A DNA stretch of 32,140 nucleotides from Clostridia bacterium (GCA_017452895.1 JAFTLE010000017.1:1-32140); one strand, 5' to 3'. Positions 1 through 8,607 are shown, counted from the first letter of the stretch. Program-made: numbers and translations. Notes: generated by a model from the sequence alone, not told the origin.

Positions 1-2955
1 AATGGAAGCCAGGTTATAGAACTGGTCGATCAACGCTTTATACTCCGCATGCGTCCAGGAGAGGTCCTGCAACGCTCTGAGATTCGCGGTAGCATACTTT
101 GCAGCAGGACCAACCAACGCTACCATTTCGTTACCGTAGGATGCCTGCACGTCATCACCGACCTGCCACTTCATAAATTCCCAAGCGGCCTTGGTCTTGG
201 ATTCGGTACGCTCATCGTCATGCAGCATGATCGTCGAGGTAACCGCCGCGATCGACTGTCTGTTGTCGGCAACCTTTCCGGGAACAGAGGTAAATGCCCA
301 AAGGCCCTTAATCTCTGTTGCAAATACGATCAGTTGGTTATAAGTAGTTATATAATCGGAAATCAAAAGCGGCATTTCACCGGTTCTGAAACGGTTCGGA
401 CCGTCATAGGCAACCGGGAAGGAGTAGTCGGTATAAAGTCTGGTGCAGTCGACGAAGGAGTCGAGTGCTTCGTCGGTAGCAAGACCGATCTGTGCACCTG
501 CATATTCCTCATCATCCTCATACAGCCAGAGGCTTCCGCCATATTGATATAGGAAGATATTCATTGCAGTTGCGTAAGCCAAACCGATCTGCATGTTGTT
601 CGCCTGCAGCTGAGGAACCGCCTCCAGAACGTCGTCCCAGGTTTCAGGAACCTCGATTCCAAGCTCCTCAAGGATATCGGTGCGATAGAACATCATGGAG
701 AAGGAGTTAGTCTCGGGTAATCCGTACGTCTTGCCGTAAAGGGTCAACGGTACGATGCTGGAGCCGGTGAAGGTGATCGTTGCAGGATCCACAACAGCGC
801 CCTTCGAATCATAGTAGGTATCGGTCTTCATATCGTAGGTCTTGTAGCCCAAAACATCCTCAAAGCCTTCCATATCCTGAATGTCAACGACCGCGTTACG
901 AATTGCATAGTTCAGCGTGTTTGTTGCATCAAGACCGATGTATACGTCGGGGCCCTGTCCTGCCAAAACGGAGGGAAGAAGCGTGCCGCCTGCAACCAGC
1001 TTCAAAGCAACGGCGATGCCGGAGTTCGGAGTAAACTCGTTATCCACAAGGTTACGCCAGATCAAGGACTGGTCGCGACCGTAGGCGAGCCATACGTCGA
1101 TGTTCTCGGTCGCTTCCCCGCCCTCAACGATACCCATCGAGTTGTAATCAACGAAGAAGCTGACAAAGAAGGACTTTACCTCAAACCAAATAGAGGAAAA
1201 GATGTTTGCATTTGCTCGCGGCAACTGTTTTTCACCGGTGCCGACCGGCGCGATTGAGAAGGAGTCGACCGTCAGCGACTGCGTCTTCGAGCTCATCAGC
1301 CAGGTACCGAGCGTACCGATGTAGGATTTCAGCGTCGACAGGTTTGCCGCAATCTTGCTTTCATCCGAGCCCATGAGTTCAAGGAGCTGTGCTACCTTGT
1401 CAAGCGTTGCAACGTGCGATCCCTTGGTTCCACAAAGCTTTGAAAGTTCGGCGGAAACGTTGTAAAGGATCTGAGACTGTTGCCAAAGCGCGCGAACCGT
1501 CGCCGGCATGATACGCGTAAAGCCATAGTCACGGTACTTGTCGGGTTCGGGACCCGTCAGCTTCAAAATAGTCAAGTAGGATTCATTGATCACAGAAAGC
1601 GAGCGTTCAACCGTTCCAAGAATCTCTGCGAGGTCGCCGAGCGCAACCTCCCAGGTCATTTCGTACTGAACGCCTTCTTCAAAATAGAAAGCAAAGGGGG
1701 TGCCGTTTTTACCGATCAAGGAGCTTTGCCAATCATCGGAGTAATCGTAACGGATGCCGTCCGCCTCCGCAAAGGGGATCGTCGGCGTACCGTCGGATAC
1801 GAGGTAAGTGCCGTCTGCCCGCTCGATCACGTGCGGGTAGAAGGCTGCGACATCAGCATCATCGGTCTCAAACCAAAAACCATATTTACCGTCATCGCTC
1901 CAAAGCTTCAGCGAACGCGAAACGAACATACCGGCAAGGGCGGACTGTCTGTAGCGCATATTAATATTGTAGAGACCGTCGGCAGTTACCTTGAATTGGT
2001 ACATCGCCCACTGACCGACCGTGCTATAGCCCTTCGTACCGATTGTGTTGATACGCTGGCTCGTTGCACTCGTGGGAGAGTTCGCAGCAGAGGAACGGTC
2101 GTTTGCGGGATACACGGAGGTATCCGATACCGAGAAAGGAGACTCAGCTTCCACAAAAACGATCGACCCCTTCGCAGGGCTCTTGTCGGAGTTGCTCTGT
2201 GCATATTCGCTGTAGGAGGGTACGTCCTCCACCGGGAACAGCGTAATCGAGTGAATCAGCATCGACTCACGAACGCCCCTCAGGGTGATCGTGTGCTTTT
2301 CGCCGCCGGCAAAGTAAAACTGGAAGGCACCGGAGAAAAATCCGTCGGCATCCGTGCACTCATAAGTACGCCAAACGGGAGAATTGACAATCTCGGAACG
2401 AATATCGTTGCCGGCAACGTCCTGCCGGAAGATGGCATTTCCGTTCCCGTCCAATTTGTCGTACATATAAATCCAGTTTTTGCTCATCGTCAGATAGCGT
2501 GCCTGCGAGAAGGGCGCCTTATTGTCAATATAAAGCTCACGCTCGATCGATGCAATATTTGCACTGACCGGCAGGTATTCGATGCGGATACCGTAAAGAC
2601 CGCTTGCAAGATCGGTCATATCGACCTCCCAAGTGATCGCGCCGCTGTCAGGCGTGAAGAGCCCAAGCAAAGTCTCATCATCCGCGTAGGAAAGCTTAAC
2701 TTCCTCCGAATAGTCCTCACCCTCCACCAAATAGTAATCGGTGATGTCGATCGAAATCTCCTTTTCACCCTTCGCTCGGTCTGCATACTTCTCGATGTAA
2801 GAAGTATACGAATCGCTCGTGTTCTTCACAAGCTTTGTGTCAATGACACCGGATTCCTGACCGCTCGAAGCGCTTACGGGAATCACAAATGATCCACAAA
2901 GCATCAGAACGCCAAGAAACAGTGCCAAAAACTTGGTTGCTTTCGCTTTCTTCAT
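1..2955 (-). CDS. large extracellular solute-binding protein of a sugar-type ABC importer (3' end outside window)
   Basis: The reading frame is open from the ATG at 2955 to the window edge, giving 985 residues without a stop, so the C-terminus is missing. An AGGAGG site precedes the start. Residues 1-29 form a signal peptide (Lys-rich start, hydrophobic core, VSA cleavage site). Cys20 sits in LML-C, which is not a lipobox, so a lipoprotein anchor is not supported. Residues of about 30-580 are an N-terminal extension. Within it, around 305-345, a Gln-Trp-Ala-x-Tyr/Gly-Leu-Tyr/Met-Arg-Tyr pattern resembles CBM6/35-type beta-sandwich modules. From about 610 onward the sequence resembles family 1 sugar-binding proteins: segments such as GQGPDVYIGLD, YGLPETNSFSMMFYRTDIL and KTKAAWEFMKW. 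Family 1 proteins are usually 400-450 residues, so this one is over twice the normal size. Permease genes, if present, would lie beyond the left edge. The ligand cannot be told from sequence. Confidence 0.85.
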   Translation of the reverse strand, partial: MKKAKATKFLALFLGVLMLCGSFVIPVSASSGQESGVIDTKLVKNTSDSYTSYIEKYADRAKGEKEISIDITDYYLVEGEDYSEEVKLSYADDETLLGLFTPDSGAITWEVDMTDLASGLYGIRIEYLPVSANIASIERELYIDNKAPFSQARYLTMSKNWIYMYDKLDGNGNAIFRQDVAGNDIRSEIVNSPVWRTYECTDADGFFSGAFQFYFAGGEKHTITLRGVRESMLIHSITLFPVEDVPSYSEYAQSNSDKSPAKGSIVFVEAESPFSVSDTSVYPANDRSSAANSPTSATSQRINTIGTKGYSTVGQWAMYQFKVTADGLYNINMRYRQSALAGMFVSRSLKLWSDDGKYGFWFETDDADVAAFYPHVIERADGTYLVSDGTPTIPFAEADGIRYDYSDDWQSSLIGKNGTPFAFYFEEGVQYEMTWEVALGDLAEILGTVERSLSVINESYLTILKLTGPEPDKYRDYGFTRIMPATVRALWQQSQILYNVSAELSKLCGTKGSHVATLDKVAQLLELMGSDESKIAANLSTLKSYIGTLGTWLMSSKTQSLTVDSFSIAPVGTGEKQLPRANANIFSSIWFEVKSFFVSFFVDYNSMGIVEGGEATENIDVWLAYGRDQSLIWRNLVDNEFTPNSGIAVALKLVAGGTLLPSVLAGQGPDVYIGLDATNTLNYAIRNAVVDIQDMEGFEDVLGYKTYDMKTDTYYDSKGAVVDPATITFTGSSIVPLTLYGKTYGLPETNSFSMMFYRTDILEELGIEVPETWDDVLEAVPQLQANNMQIGLAYATAMNIFLYQYGGSLWLYEDDEEYAGAQIGLATDEALDSFVDCTRLYTDYSFPVAYDGPNRFRTGEMPLLISDYITTYNQLIVFATEIKGLWAFTSVPGKVADNRQSIAAVTSTIMLHDDERTESKTKAAWEFMKWQVGDDVQASYGNEMVALVGPAAKYATANLRALQDLSWTHAEYKALIDQFYNLASI

Positions 2956-3062
2956 AAAATGTTCCTCCTACGAAAATTGTGCCGTTGTCAAAACGGGGCG
3001 CTGCTTCTTTCAGGTCTTCTAACAATTCCAAAAAGGCGCAATATCCCCTTATAAACATATAT

Positions 3063-3091
3063 ATCTTAACACAAGAGCCTAAAATTGTCAA
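3063..3091 (-). promoter_or_regulatory. sigma-A-type promoter for the solute-binding protein
   Basis: On the minus strand, TTGACA (3091-3086) and TAAGAT (3068-3063) are separated by exactly 17 bp. The expected transcription start is near 3056, giving a leader of about 100 nt before the ATG at 2955. I see no clear operator or terminator-like hairpin in the leader. Confidence 0.75.
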
Positions 3092-3527
3092 GACGAATTT
3101 ATTATAGTGAGTTTAAGTTGTCGGGCATTTTTTCCAAAAAATAGATGTCAAAAACATCCTTTTTTCAGCATGTAAACCAAATTTTACTTCTCCGCTGGTT
3201 TGCGAATCTTTTGAATTCCAACAAAAGTAAATAATAATTACTATTATTGCTTGTTTTTCAATGTTTTTTCTTCTCTGTTTTTTATATGGTAATTTTTATT
3301 TACTTTTCAAGTGTTGCCCGCGAGCAGATTTTAAAGGTTTTTCCGTTTTCTGTTTTCGTCAAATTGCACAATTTTGAAAGTATTTTTTCTACACCGCGTT
3401 TTTTTGACAAAAAGCGTTTTTGGTGCTTTCAAAGCCAATTTTGACACAATTATATCCATTTTTCTCCAAAGCAGAACCTTCGTTTGATCGGAGCTTTAAA
3501 TTAAAAACTATTTTTCCGATTAACATC
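3092..3527. other. AT-rich divergent intergenic spacer, no gene recognised
   Basis: This stretch lies between the divergent promoters of the solute-binding protein and the glucokinase. It is strongly AT-rich with many T runs, unlike the roughly 50% GC coding DNA on either side. A 65-codon open frame at 3247-3444 is Phe-rich, low in complexity and lacks a convincing ribosome-binding site, so I do not call it a gene. An all-AT inverted repeat (AATAATA/TATTATT) lies at 3230-3248. Nothing else is recognised. Confidence 0.5.
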
Positions 3528-3556
3528 TTGACTTTCCCAACCGAAGATATTATAAT
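3528..3556 (+). promoter_or_regulatory. sigma-A-type promoter for glucokinase, with a small palindrome in the leader
   Basis: TTGACT (3528-3533) and a perfect TATAAT (3551-3556) are 17 bp apart. Transcription should begin near 3563, about 50 nt before the glucokinase ATG. Just after the start, TTAGG-N7-CCTAA (3572-3588), with a nested GGTT-T-AACC, could be an operator or a short hairpin. No repressor can be assigned to it. Confidence 0.75.
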
Positions 3557-3612
3557 AATGTTGGTTCTACATTAGGGGTTTAACCTAAAACTTTATAAGA
3601 GGAGATAAAAAT

Positions 3613-4572
3613 ATGTATTATATCGGTGTAGATCTTGGCGGCACCAACATCGCCGTCGGCGTTGTTGACAGCAGCCTGAAAATTATTAAGAAAGGAAGCG
3701 TCCCCACCATTCCCAACCGTGACCCTTCCTTGATCGTGAAAGATATGGCGAAGCTTGCAGAGGATCTCTTGAAGGATCTGAATATCTCGCTCGACGAGGT
3801 GGCTTGCGTTGGCATCGCGACCCCCGGTACCGCAAACAGCAAAACCGGTGTTGTGGAATACGCCAACAACCTTCCCTTCATCGATTTCCCCATCGCAGAT
3901 ATTTTCAAGAAATACCTGCCTGTCAAGAAGGTATTAATTGAAAATGATGCAAATGCGGCGGCGCTGGCTGAGTCGCTCGCAGGCGTTGCGAAGGGCACCA
4001 AGAATTCGGTCATGATCACGCTTGGCACGGGCGTTGGCGGCGGCATCATTATTGATGGAAAGGTCTACTCCGGCTTCAACTGCGCGGGTGGCGAGCTTGG
4101 ACATATCGTTATTGAATACGACGGTAAGATCTGCTCTTGCGGTCGAAAGGGCTGCTGGGAGGCTTACAGCTCTGCAACCGGTCTTACAAATATGACGCGT
4201 GAGAAGGTTCAGGAATGCCGCTTTAAGCGCATCCCTTCCCTGATGGTCGATGAGGACGACGCGAACGGTAAGGTGTCCGCGCGCACCGCATTTGCGGCAA
4301 TGAAAAAGGGAGATCCCGCCGCAAAGGAGGTCGTTGACAAATACGTTCGTTATCTTGCTTGCGGTCTTGCAAACATCATCAACATCTTCCAGCCTGAGGT
4401 TCTTTCCATCGGCGGCGGTGTCTGCAACGAGCGCGAATGGCTCCTGAATCCTCTGATGGAGATCCTGGAGCATGAGCAGTATACCCGTTCTGCCGACAAA
4501 AAGACGAAGGTCCTGATCGCCGAACTTGGCAACGATGCCGGTATCATTGGCGCGGCAGGTCTTGGTATTTGA
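3613..4572 (+). CDS. glk: ROK-family glucokinase
   Basis: The 319-residue product matches the ROK sugar kinase family, which phosphorylates glucose with ATP in the cytoplasm at the entry to glycolysis. The N-terminal phosphate-binding motif is DLGGTNIAVG (7-16). The catalytic Asp is D112 in ENDANAAALAE. The ROK zinc site is present: H164 in GGELGH, then C174, C176 and C181 in the CxCGxxGC pattern. Length is normal for the family. The start is set by AGGAG seven bases upstream and a strong promoter. The gene is monocistronic and ends in a hairpin terminator. ROK members also include repressors and kinases for other hexoses. The lack of an N-terminal helix-turn-helix rules out a repressor, and the ELGH plus ENDANA context favours glucokinase. 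Confidence 0.92.
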   Translation: MYYIGVDLGGTNIAVGVVDSSLKIIKKGSVPTIPNRDPSLIVKDMAKLAEDLLKDLNISLDEVACVGIATPGTANSKTGVVEYANNLPFIDFPIADIFKKYLPVKKVLIENDANAAALAESLAGVAKGTKNSVMITLGTGVGGGIIIDGKVYSGFNCAGGELGHIVIEYDGKICSCGRKGCWEAYSSATGLTNMTREKVQECRFKRIPSLMVDEDDANGKVSARTAFAAMKKGDPAAKEVVDKYVRYLACGLANIINIFQPEVLSIGGGVCNEREWLLNPLMEILEHEQYTRSADKKTKVLIAELGNDAGIIGAAGLGI

Positions 4573-4590
4573 TCCCCTGACTGTTAAATC

Positions 4591-4628
4591 AAATCACCCC
4601 GAAATGCCTATGCATTTCGGGGTGATTT
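4591..4628. terminator. hairpin terminator shared by convergent glk and ABC exporter genes
   Basis: A perfect 17-bp inverted repeat (arms 4591-4607 and 4612-4628) has a 4-nt loop. The plus-strand transcript runs into a T tract at 4626-4630. The minus-strand side is followed by a less regular T-rich run. It lies between the two convergent stop codons at 4572 and 4639, so it probably serves both genes. Confidence 0.9.
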
Positions 4629-4638
4629 TTGTTTGCTG

Positions 4639-6606
4639 TCAAAGCAATGATGAAGAATCGGCCTCATCTTGCTGTTCTGCATTTTCAATATAGCGTTTTG
4701 CTTGCGTTGTGAAGAGCTGATAATACTTTCCCTTCAGATGCATCAGATCTATATGCTTTCCGTTTTCAACGACTTCTCCGTTTTCAAGCACGACGATCTG
4801 GTCAGCTATGGTTGCACTGGAAAGACGGTGGGAGACGAAGATCGTGATCTTTTCACGGCCAAGCTCTGCAAACTGATTGAAGATCTCTTGCTCCGCCATA
4901 GGATCAAGGGATGCCGTCGGCTCGTCCAAAATGAGAATATCAGAGTCCTTATAGAAGGCGCGCGCGATCGAAAGCTTTTGCCACTGACCGATGGAAAGCT
5001 CCGTGCCGTTTTCCTCGAAGAAGCGCATCAGAGGAGTATCGTACCCATCGGGCAGATTCTGAATAAAGCCGTCCGCACTGCTTCCGAGTGCCGCCTTTTT
5101 GATCTCCTCCTCGTTCATTTCCTTACGAACGTCGCCGTACATAATATTCTCTCGTACGCTGACCGCGTACTTGCCAAAATCCTGAAATATGATGCCGAAG
5201 ATATCGTAAAGCTCTTTAACATCGTAATTGCGAAGATCCACGCCGTCAAGAAGGATTTGCCCCTTTGTAGGATCGTAAAGTCTGGTCAACAGCTTAATCA
5301 GCGTCGTTTTACCGGCACCGTTCAAGCCGACGAGAACTACGGTGTCACCCGCAGAAAATTTCAGGTCTACGTTGTGGATCACGTCCTTCTCTGCACCGGG
5401 ATAACGGAAGGAAACGTTTTTGAACTCTATGGTGTGCGGAACGTGACGCGTAGGCTTGATCGGCTCCTCAAGCAACGGGATAACGGTGGGCTCCTCCTTC
5501 ATAAAGGTGATCATATTATCGATAAAAAGCGTGCCCTCGTAAATCGTTGCGGTGGATGCAATCAGCGTTGATACGCCGGCAGTAATGCTGGTGAGGGCGC
5601 CCGTGTAATAAGAATAATTACCGATCTCGTTGACATTGCCCCTTGCGATCACCTGATAAGCAACATAGAAGAACAAGAGCGCATTTGCCAAAAGCGTGAG
5701 CATACTGACAGAAAGGCTCCATATGCTCTCTTTGATAATGATTCGCTTTAGCCCCGCAAAATAGCGTTTGAAGACCGATTTGTAGTTACCAATAAAGGTA
5801 TCGGAAAGCCCCATGATGCGAAGCTCCTTCGCCTTATCCTTATCGGTAACCAGCGAGGAAAAATATTGCATCTGCCGTCTTTCCTTGGAGCGATGGCGAA
5901 TGTACCAATAGTTTTTATTTCGAAAAACATAATTGACCAGCGCCCCGGGAAGCGCGAGCACGGCGATCAGGATCGGTGCGGCGGGGTGCAGACTGATCAA
6001 GATCACAACGAAGGAAACGATCGTGATAGCGGTACTGATAACGTTGAGCGTCGCGCTTAATATGGAGATCGGACGCATACCGACCTCGCGGTTTGCGTTT
6101 TCAAGCTTTTCATAGAAGGAGGGGCGATCGAAGCTGGCAAGGTCAACGGTCTTTGCCTTGTTCATGATCTTCAGCTTGATATGATTCGTTACAAGCTCGC
6201 CTGCGATTGCATTGATGAGTGTATTGAGACGGCCGAATACGCGGCTCAAAAAGAGATAAAGAAACTCCATCAAAAGCCAGAACACAAGGCCATAGCTCGT
6301 TATCGTATCCCGTAGGTAGGAGGCAAGCGTTGCGTCACCAATGTCGGCATTGATAGCAATGACAATGTTATTGAGGATTTCCTTTCCGACGTGCGCGCCG
6401 AAAACAGGCAAAAGACCGTTCAAAAGACAAAGGAGCGCCATTCCGATCAAGATGATCGGCCGTGTTTCCCAAACCTGTCTGATGATATAGAATAGACGAT
6501 GAAAAAAACCGCTGATATTCTTGGCAATATACCGTGGATATTCACGCAAATGCTTTGGTCGCTCTTCCTTTTTCCGCTCGAATCGCGGCGGCATCATCGG
6601 TCTCAA
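4639..6606 (-). CDS. ABC exporter, fused membrane and ATPase domains
   Basis: This is a half-transporter with an N-terminal membrane domain and a C-terminal nucleotide-binding domain. I place the start at the TTG at 6606, giving 655 residues, because AAAGGAAG (6614-6621) sits seven bases upstream and a perfect promoter lies just beyond. The longer open frame to 6747 would run through that promoter. Several transmembrane segments occupy about residues 40-330. The ATPase domain shows Walker A GLNGAGKTT (about 427), signature LSIGQ (about 537), Walker B ILILDEP (about 557) and the SHR switch histidine (about 593). The signature is LSIGQ rather than LSGGQ, as in many peptide or lantibiotic-type exporters of Bacillota. 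Substrate is unknown: no precursor peptide or partner subunit is adjacent, so it may work as a homodimer. Confidence 0.88.
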   Translation of the reverse strand: MRPMMPPRFERKKEERPKHLREYPRYIAKNISGFFHRLFYIIRQVWETRPIILIGMALLCLLNGLLPVFGAHVGKEILNNIVIAINADIGDATLASYLRDTITSYGLVFWLLMEFLYLFLSRVFGRLNTLINAIAGELVTNHIKLKIMNKAKTVDLASFDRPSFYEKLENANREVGMRPISILSATLNVISTAITIVSFVVILISLHPAAPILIAVLALPGALVNYVFRNKNYWYIRHRSKERRQMQYFSSLVTDKDKAKELRIMGLSDTFIGNYKSVFKRYFAGLKRIIIKESIWSLSVSMLTLLANALLFFYVAYQVIARGNVNEIGNYSYYTGALTSITAGVSTLIASTATIYEGTLFIDNMITFMKEEPTVIPLLEEPIKPTRHVPHTIEFKNVSFRYPGAEKDVIHNVDLKFSAGDTVVLVGLNGAGKTTLIKLLTRLYDPTKGQILLDGVDLRNYDVKELYDIFGIIFQDFGKYAVSVRENIMYGDVRKEMNEEEIKKAALGSSADGFIQNLPDGYDTPLMRFFEENGTELSIGQWQKLSIARAFYKDSDILILDEPTASLDPMAEQEIFNQFAELGREKITIFVSHRLSSATIADQIVVLENGEVVENGKHIDLMHLKGKYYQLFTTQAKRYIENAEQQDEADSSSLL

Positions 6607-6634
6607 TCCATCACTTCCTTTCAACACTGAATTT

Positions 6635-6663
6635 ATTATACATTCTTCTTCAAAATTTGTCAA
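6635..6663 (-). promoter_or_regulatory. consensus promoter of the ABC exporter
   Basis: On the minus strand, TTGACA (6663-6658) and TATAAT (6640-6635) match the sigma-A consensus perfectly with 17 bp between them. Transcription should start near 6628, leaving a leader of only about 22 nt before the TTG start at 6606. This is the main reason for rejecting the upstream in-frame start at 6747. Confidence 0.85.
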
Positions 6664-6734
6664 TTCCATTTTGAAAAACAATTGTAAAAGCCGTGAAACC
6701 AAGCTAAATATTTCGCACAAACGCAAAGGATCAA

Positions 6735-7173
6735 TTGCAAACGTCAAGCTACATAACGTACAAGGCTCCCGGTGATGCCGAATGGTTCCGTCACGACAGA
6801 TTTGGTATGTTCATCCATTTCGGGCTTATTCCATGCCCGCTCGTCACGAATGTTTCAAATCCATTTCGAAGGTTCCTGAGGAGCATTACGTTCTGTATTT
6901 CAATCTCTTCAACTCTGATCTATACGACCCGCGTGAGTGGACTGGCAAGGCAAAGGCTGCCGGTATGACGTGCACCGTTTTAACGACGAAGCATCACGAG
7001 GGCTTTTGTCTGTTTGATTCACAGTATACCGATTATAAATTGACGAATACGCCTTGCGGAGGCACCCCCGTCCGTGAGTACGTTGGTCCTATCTCCCGCG
7101 GGTATTTATCGCGCGGATGCCCCACGTCAAGCCGAACGCTGTTGTTCCCGTTATCGAGCTGTTCTTGAAATAA
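6735..7173 (+). pseudogene. decayed GH29 alpha-L-fucosidase remnant
   Basis: The remnant begins at a TTG (6735) with AAAGGA five bases upstream. The first frame encodes EWFRHDRFGMFIHFGL, the N-terminal signature of GH29 fucosidases. At about 6825-6829 one base is missing, and the family sequence continues in the next frame: YSMPARHE, VPEEHYV, LYDPREW, AKAAGM, TTKHHEGFCLFDS and TNTPC. The match stops near 7078. From about 7102 a third frame reads MPHVKPNAVVPVIELFLK and a stop at 7171-7173, which looks like the native C-terminal end. So about 115 N-terminal and 20 C-terminal residues remain of a protein normally over 400 long, and the catalytic core is gone. A possible old promoter, TTGTAA-17-TAAATA, lies at 6682-6710. 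The family call is firm for the N-terminal part and inferred for the tail. Confidence 0.85.
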
Positions 7174-7209
7174 GAATGAAAAAAGAGCCGAAAGGCCCTT
7201 TTTTCATTC
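7174..7209. terminator. bidirectional hairpin terminator
   Basis: Arms 7174-7189 and 7194-7209 pair over 16 positions with one mismatch around a GAAA tetraloop. Six A on one side and six T on the other are part of the stem, so it can end transcription in both directions. It follows the fucosidase stop directly, and the stop codon of the minus-strand isomerase-like gene lies inside the stem. Confidence 0.88.
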
Positions 7210-8013
7210 TGTTTTCGCACGCAGAATCGCAATGCTTTCATTCATTTCTTCAAAAAGATAGGTCCCATCCTGATTGAGGACCAGACATTCAAGCGTCATC
7301 GTTCCCGTGTAATGCTGCTTGATAAAGCCGAAGAAGGTGTCAAGGTCGATCTCTCCCTTGCCGATATGGAGCGTTCGCAGAGATTTCCAATTCATATAGC
7401 CGCCCGCATAATTGTTGATATGCAGATGAGAAATAACCCGCTCATCCCACATCCAACGATACTCGGGAGAATAGATCGCATCCATTTCCGCATTGAAGGC
7501 TGCCATTTTTGTGTCAAAGGTAAAGTGTGCCTCGGGACAAAGCTCATACAGGCGGGTAAGATAGGCAAGCGAGCTTCCCAGCTTGACCACGACGTTTTCA
7601 ACCGTCAGCTCGATGCCGTGCCCTGCCGCAATTCTGTAAAACTCCTTTGCCGCGCGCAGATTACGTTCAATATTCTCATCAAGAGTCGGTCCATTCCAAA
7701 GGTGAAGCACCATTTTTTCGCTACCGAGCTTTTTTGCGGCGTTACAGTTGGCGCGGAAATTTTCCATTGCCGTCTTTTCCTCGCCAACGGTGATCAAGTG
7801 CCCAATGCTCTTTTCCGCGTGCAGAACGGGAAAGGAGATGCCGGTATCCTTTAAGAAATCGACGATCGTGGGAAGCTCCCCGTACCAATCGGAATAAAGC
7901 ATCAGCTCAAACGCATCGACGTCAAAGCGCTTTGCATATTCGGGGATCAACCGATAATCACGGCCGTTGGGTCGTCCGATAAAGGTGCCCGTTGAGCAAA
8001 AAATGCGGTTCAT
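7204..8013 (-). CDS. sugar phosphate isomerase/epimerase-like TIM barrel protein
   Basis: The 269-residue product resembles the xylose-isomerase-like TIM barrel superfamily (AP endonuclease 2 fold). Typical features are the N-terminal CSTGTF strand, FPVLHAEK, KMVLHLWNG, ELTVENVV, AHFTFDTK, ISHLHINN and the C-terminal GTMTLECLV, whose Glu, His and Asp residues usually bind a divalent metal. The superfamily includes sugar epimerases, myo-inositol enzymes and endonuclease IV. The substrate cannot be assigned. The start is the ATG at 8013 with GGGAGG eight bases upstream. It overlaps the stop of the phosphoesterase gene by four bases (ATGA), so the two are cotranscribed and probably translationally coupled. 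The stop lies inside the shared terminator hairpin. Confidence 0.8.
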   Translation of the reverse strand: MNRIFCSTGTFIGRPNGRDYRLIPEYAKRFDVDAFELMLYSDWYGELPTIVDFLKDTGISFPVLHAEKSIGHLITVGEEKTAMENFRANCNAAKKLGSEKMVLHLWNGPTLDENIERNLRAAKEFYRIAAGHGIELTVENVVVKLGSSLAYLTRLYELCPEAHFTFDTKMAAFNAEMDAIYSPEYRWMWDERVISHLHINNYAGGYMNWKSLRTLHIGKGEIDLDTFFGFIKQHYTGTMTLECLVLNQDGTYLFEEMNESIAILRAKTE

Positions 8014-8513
8014 CTGTCGATCCTCCCATGTGAGAGCAAAATTCCGTTGTTTCTGATCTGAAGGATCCCGTAGCTGTAATCACCGCCGTGCGGCCGTCCG
8101 ATGCTACCGGGATTAAAGATATAAAAGGGACGTTCGGTATCCGACACGTACCGGCAGACGGGAATATGCGTATGTCCGTACAAAACGACGTCGGCGTGTT
8201 TTTCCTCCGCCAGGTAATAAAGAGCATCCTCGCCCGATTTCACACCGCGTCGGTGCCCGTGCAAAAGCAAGACCCGCACACCGTCGAGATCCAGCGTCGT
8301 TTCCTCAAGCACACCCGCGGAAAAGAGCGAAAAAAGATCCGTATTACCCGCCACAGACACAAACGGAAGATTCGGGTGCTCCGATGCAACGGTCTGTGCG
8401 TCACGCAAGCCGTCGCCGAGGAAAAGGACAATCTCGGCATCGGGATGCAGAGCGATCGCGGCACGCATTGGTTCTGCGTTGCCGTGGGAATCCGAAAAAA
8501 TCAAAGCTTTCAT
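8010..8513 (-). CDS. YfcE/MJ0936-type metallophosphoesterase
   Basis: The 167-residue product carries the calcineurin-like phosphoesterase motif set in order: DSHG (8-11), FLGDG, AGNTD, LLHGH and YGHTH, then NPGSIGRP near the end. These residues coordinate two metal ions and cleave phosphoesters. Size and motifs fit the small YfcE/MJ0936 phosphodiesterase group. The physiological substrate is unknown. It is the first gene of a two-gene minus-strand unit with the isomerase-like gene. The ATG at 8513 has only a weak upstream AAAGGA, at a rather long distance. A short AAGCC/GGCTT hairpin (8519-8532) lies between that site and the start, which may bring them closer or modulate translation. Confidence 0.88.
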   Translation of the reverse strand: MKALIFSDSHGNAEPMRAAIALHPDAEIVLFLGDGLRDAQTVASEHPNLPFVSVAGNTDLFSLFSAGVLEETTLDLDGVRVLLLHGHRRGVKSGEDALYYLAEEKHADVVLYGHTHIPVCRYVSDTERPFYIFNPGSIGRPHGGDYSYGILQIRNNGILLSHGRIDR

Positions 8514-8607
8514 TTTTTTAAGCCAAAAGGCTTTATCCTTTCTTCAAAAAGAACAAAAGAGTGCATTTTGCATATACTGCAACTGTATCAAACATTTGGA
8601 GGTGTGT

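Noticed and set aside
1480..2892. Plus-strand open frame of 470 codons opposite the solute-binding protein
   Set aside because: The minus strand here encodes a signal peptide and recognisable solute-binding protein sequence with its own promoter. The plus frame has no ribosome site and no family-like motifs.
3230..3248. AT-only inverted repeat near 3230-3248
   Set aside because: Too weak and too AT-rich to separate from chance in this spacer.
3247..3444. 65-codon plus-strand open frame in the AT-rich spacer
   Set aside because: Phe-rich low-complexity product, no good ribosome site and base composition of a spacer.
4669..5571. Plus-strand open frame of 300 codons inside the ABC exporter
   Set aside because: It lies entirely opposite the ATPase domain whose Walker, signature and switch motifs are intact on the minus strand.
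7204..8013. Endonuclease IV identity for the TIM barrel protein
   Set aside because: The fold is shared, but the length and motif spacing fit the sugar isomerase/epimerase branch better. I see no full set of nine zinc-site residues.
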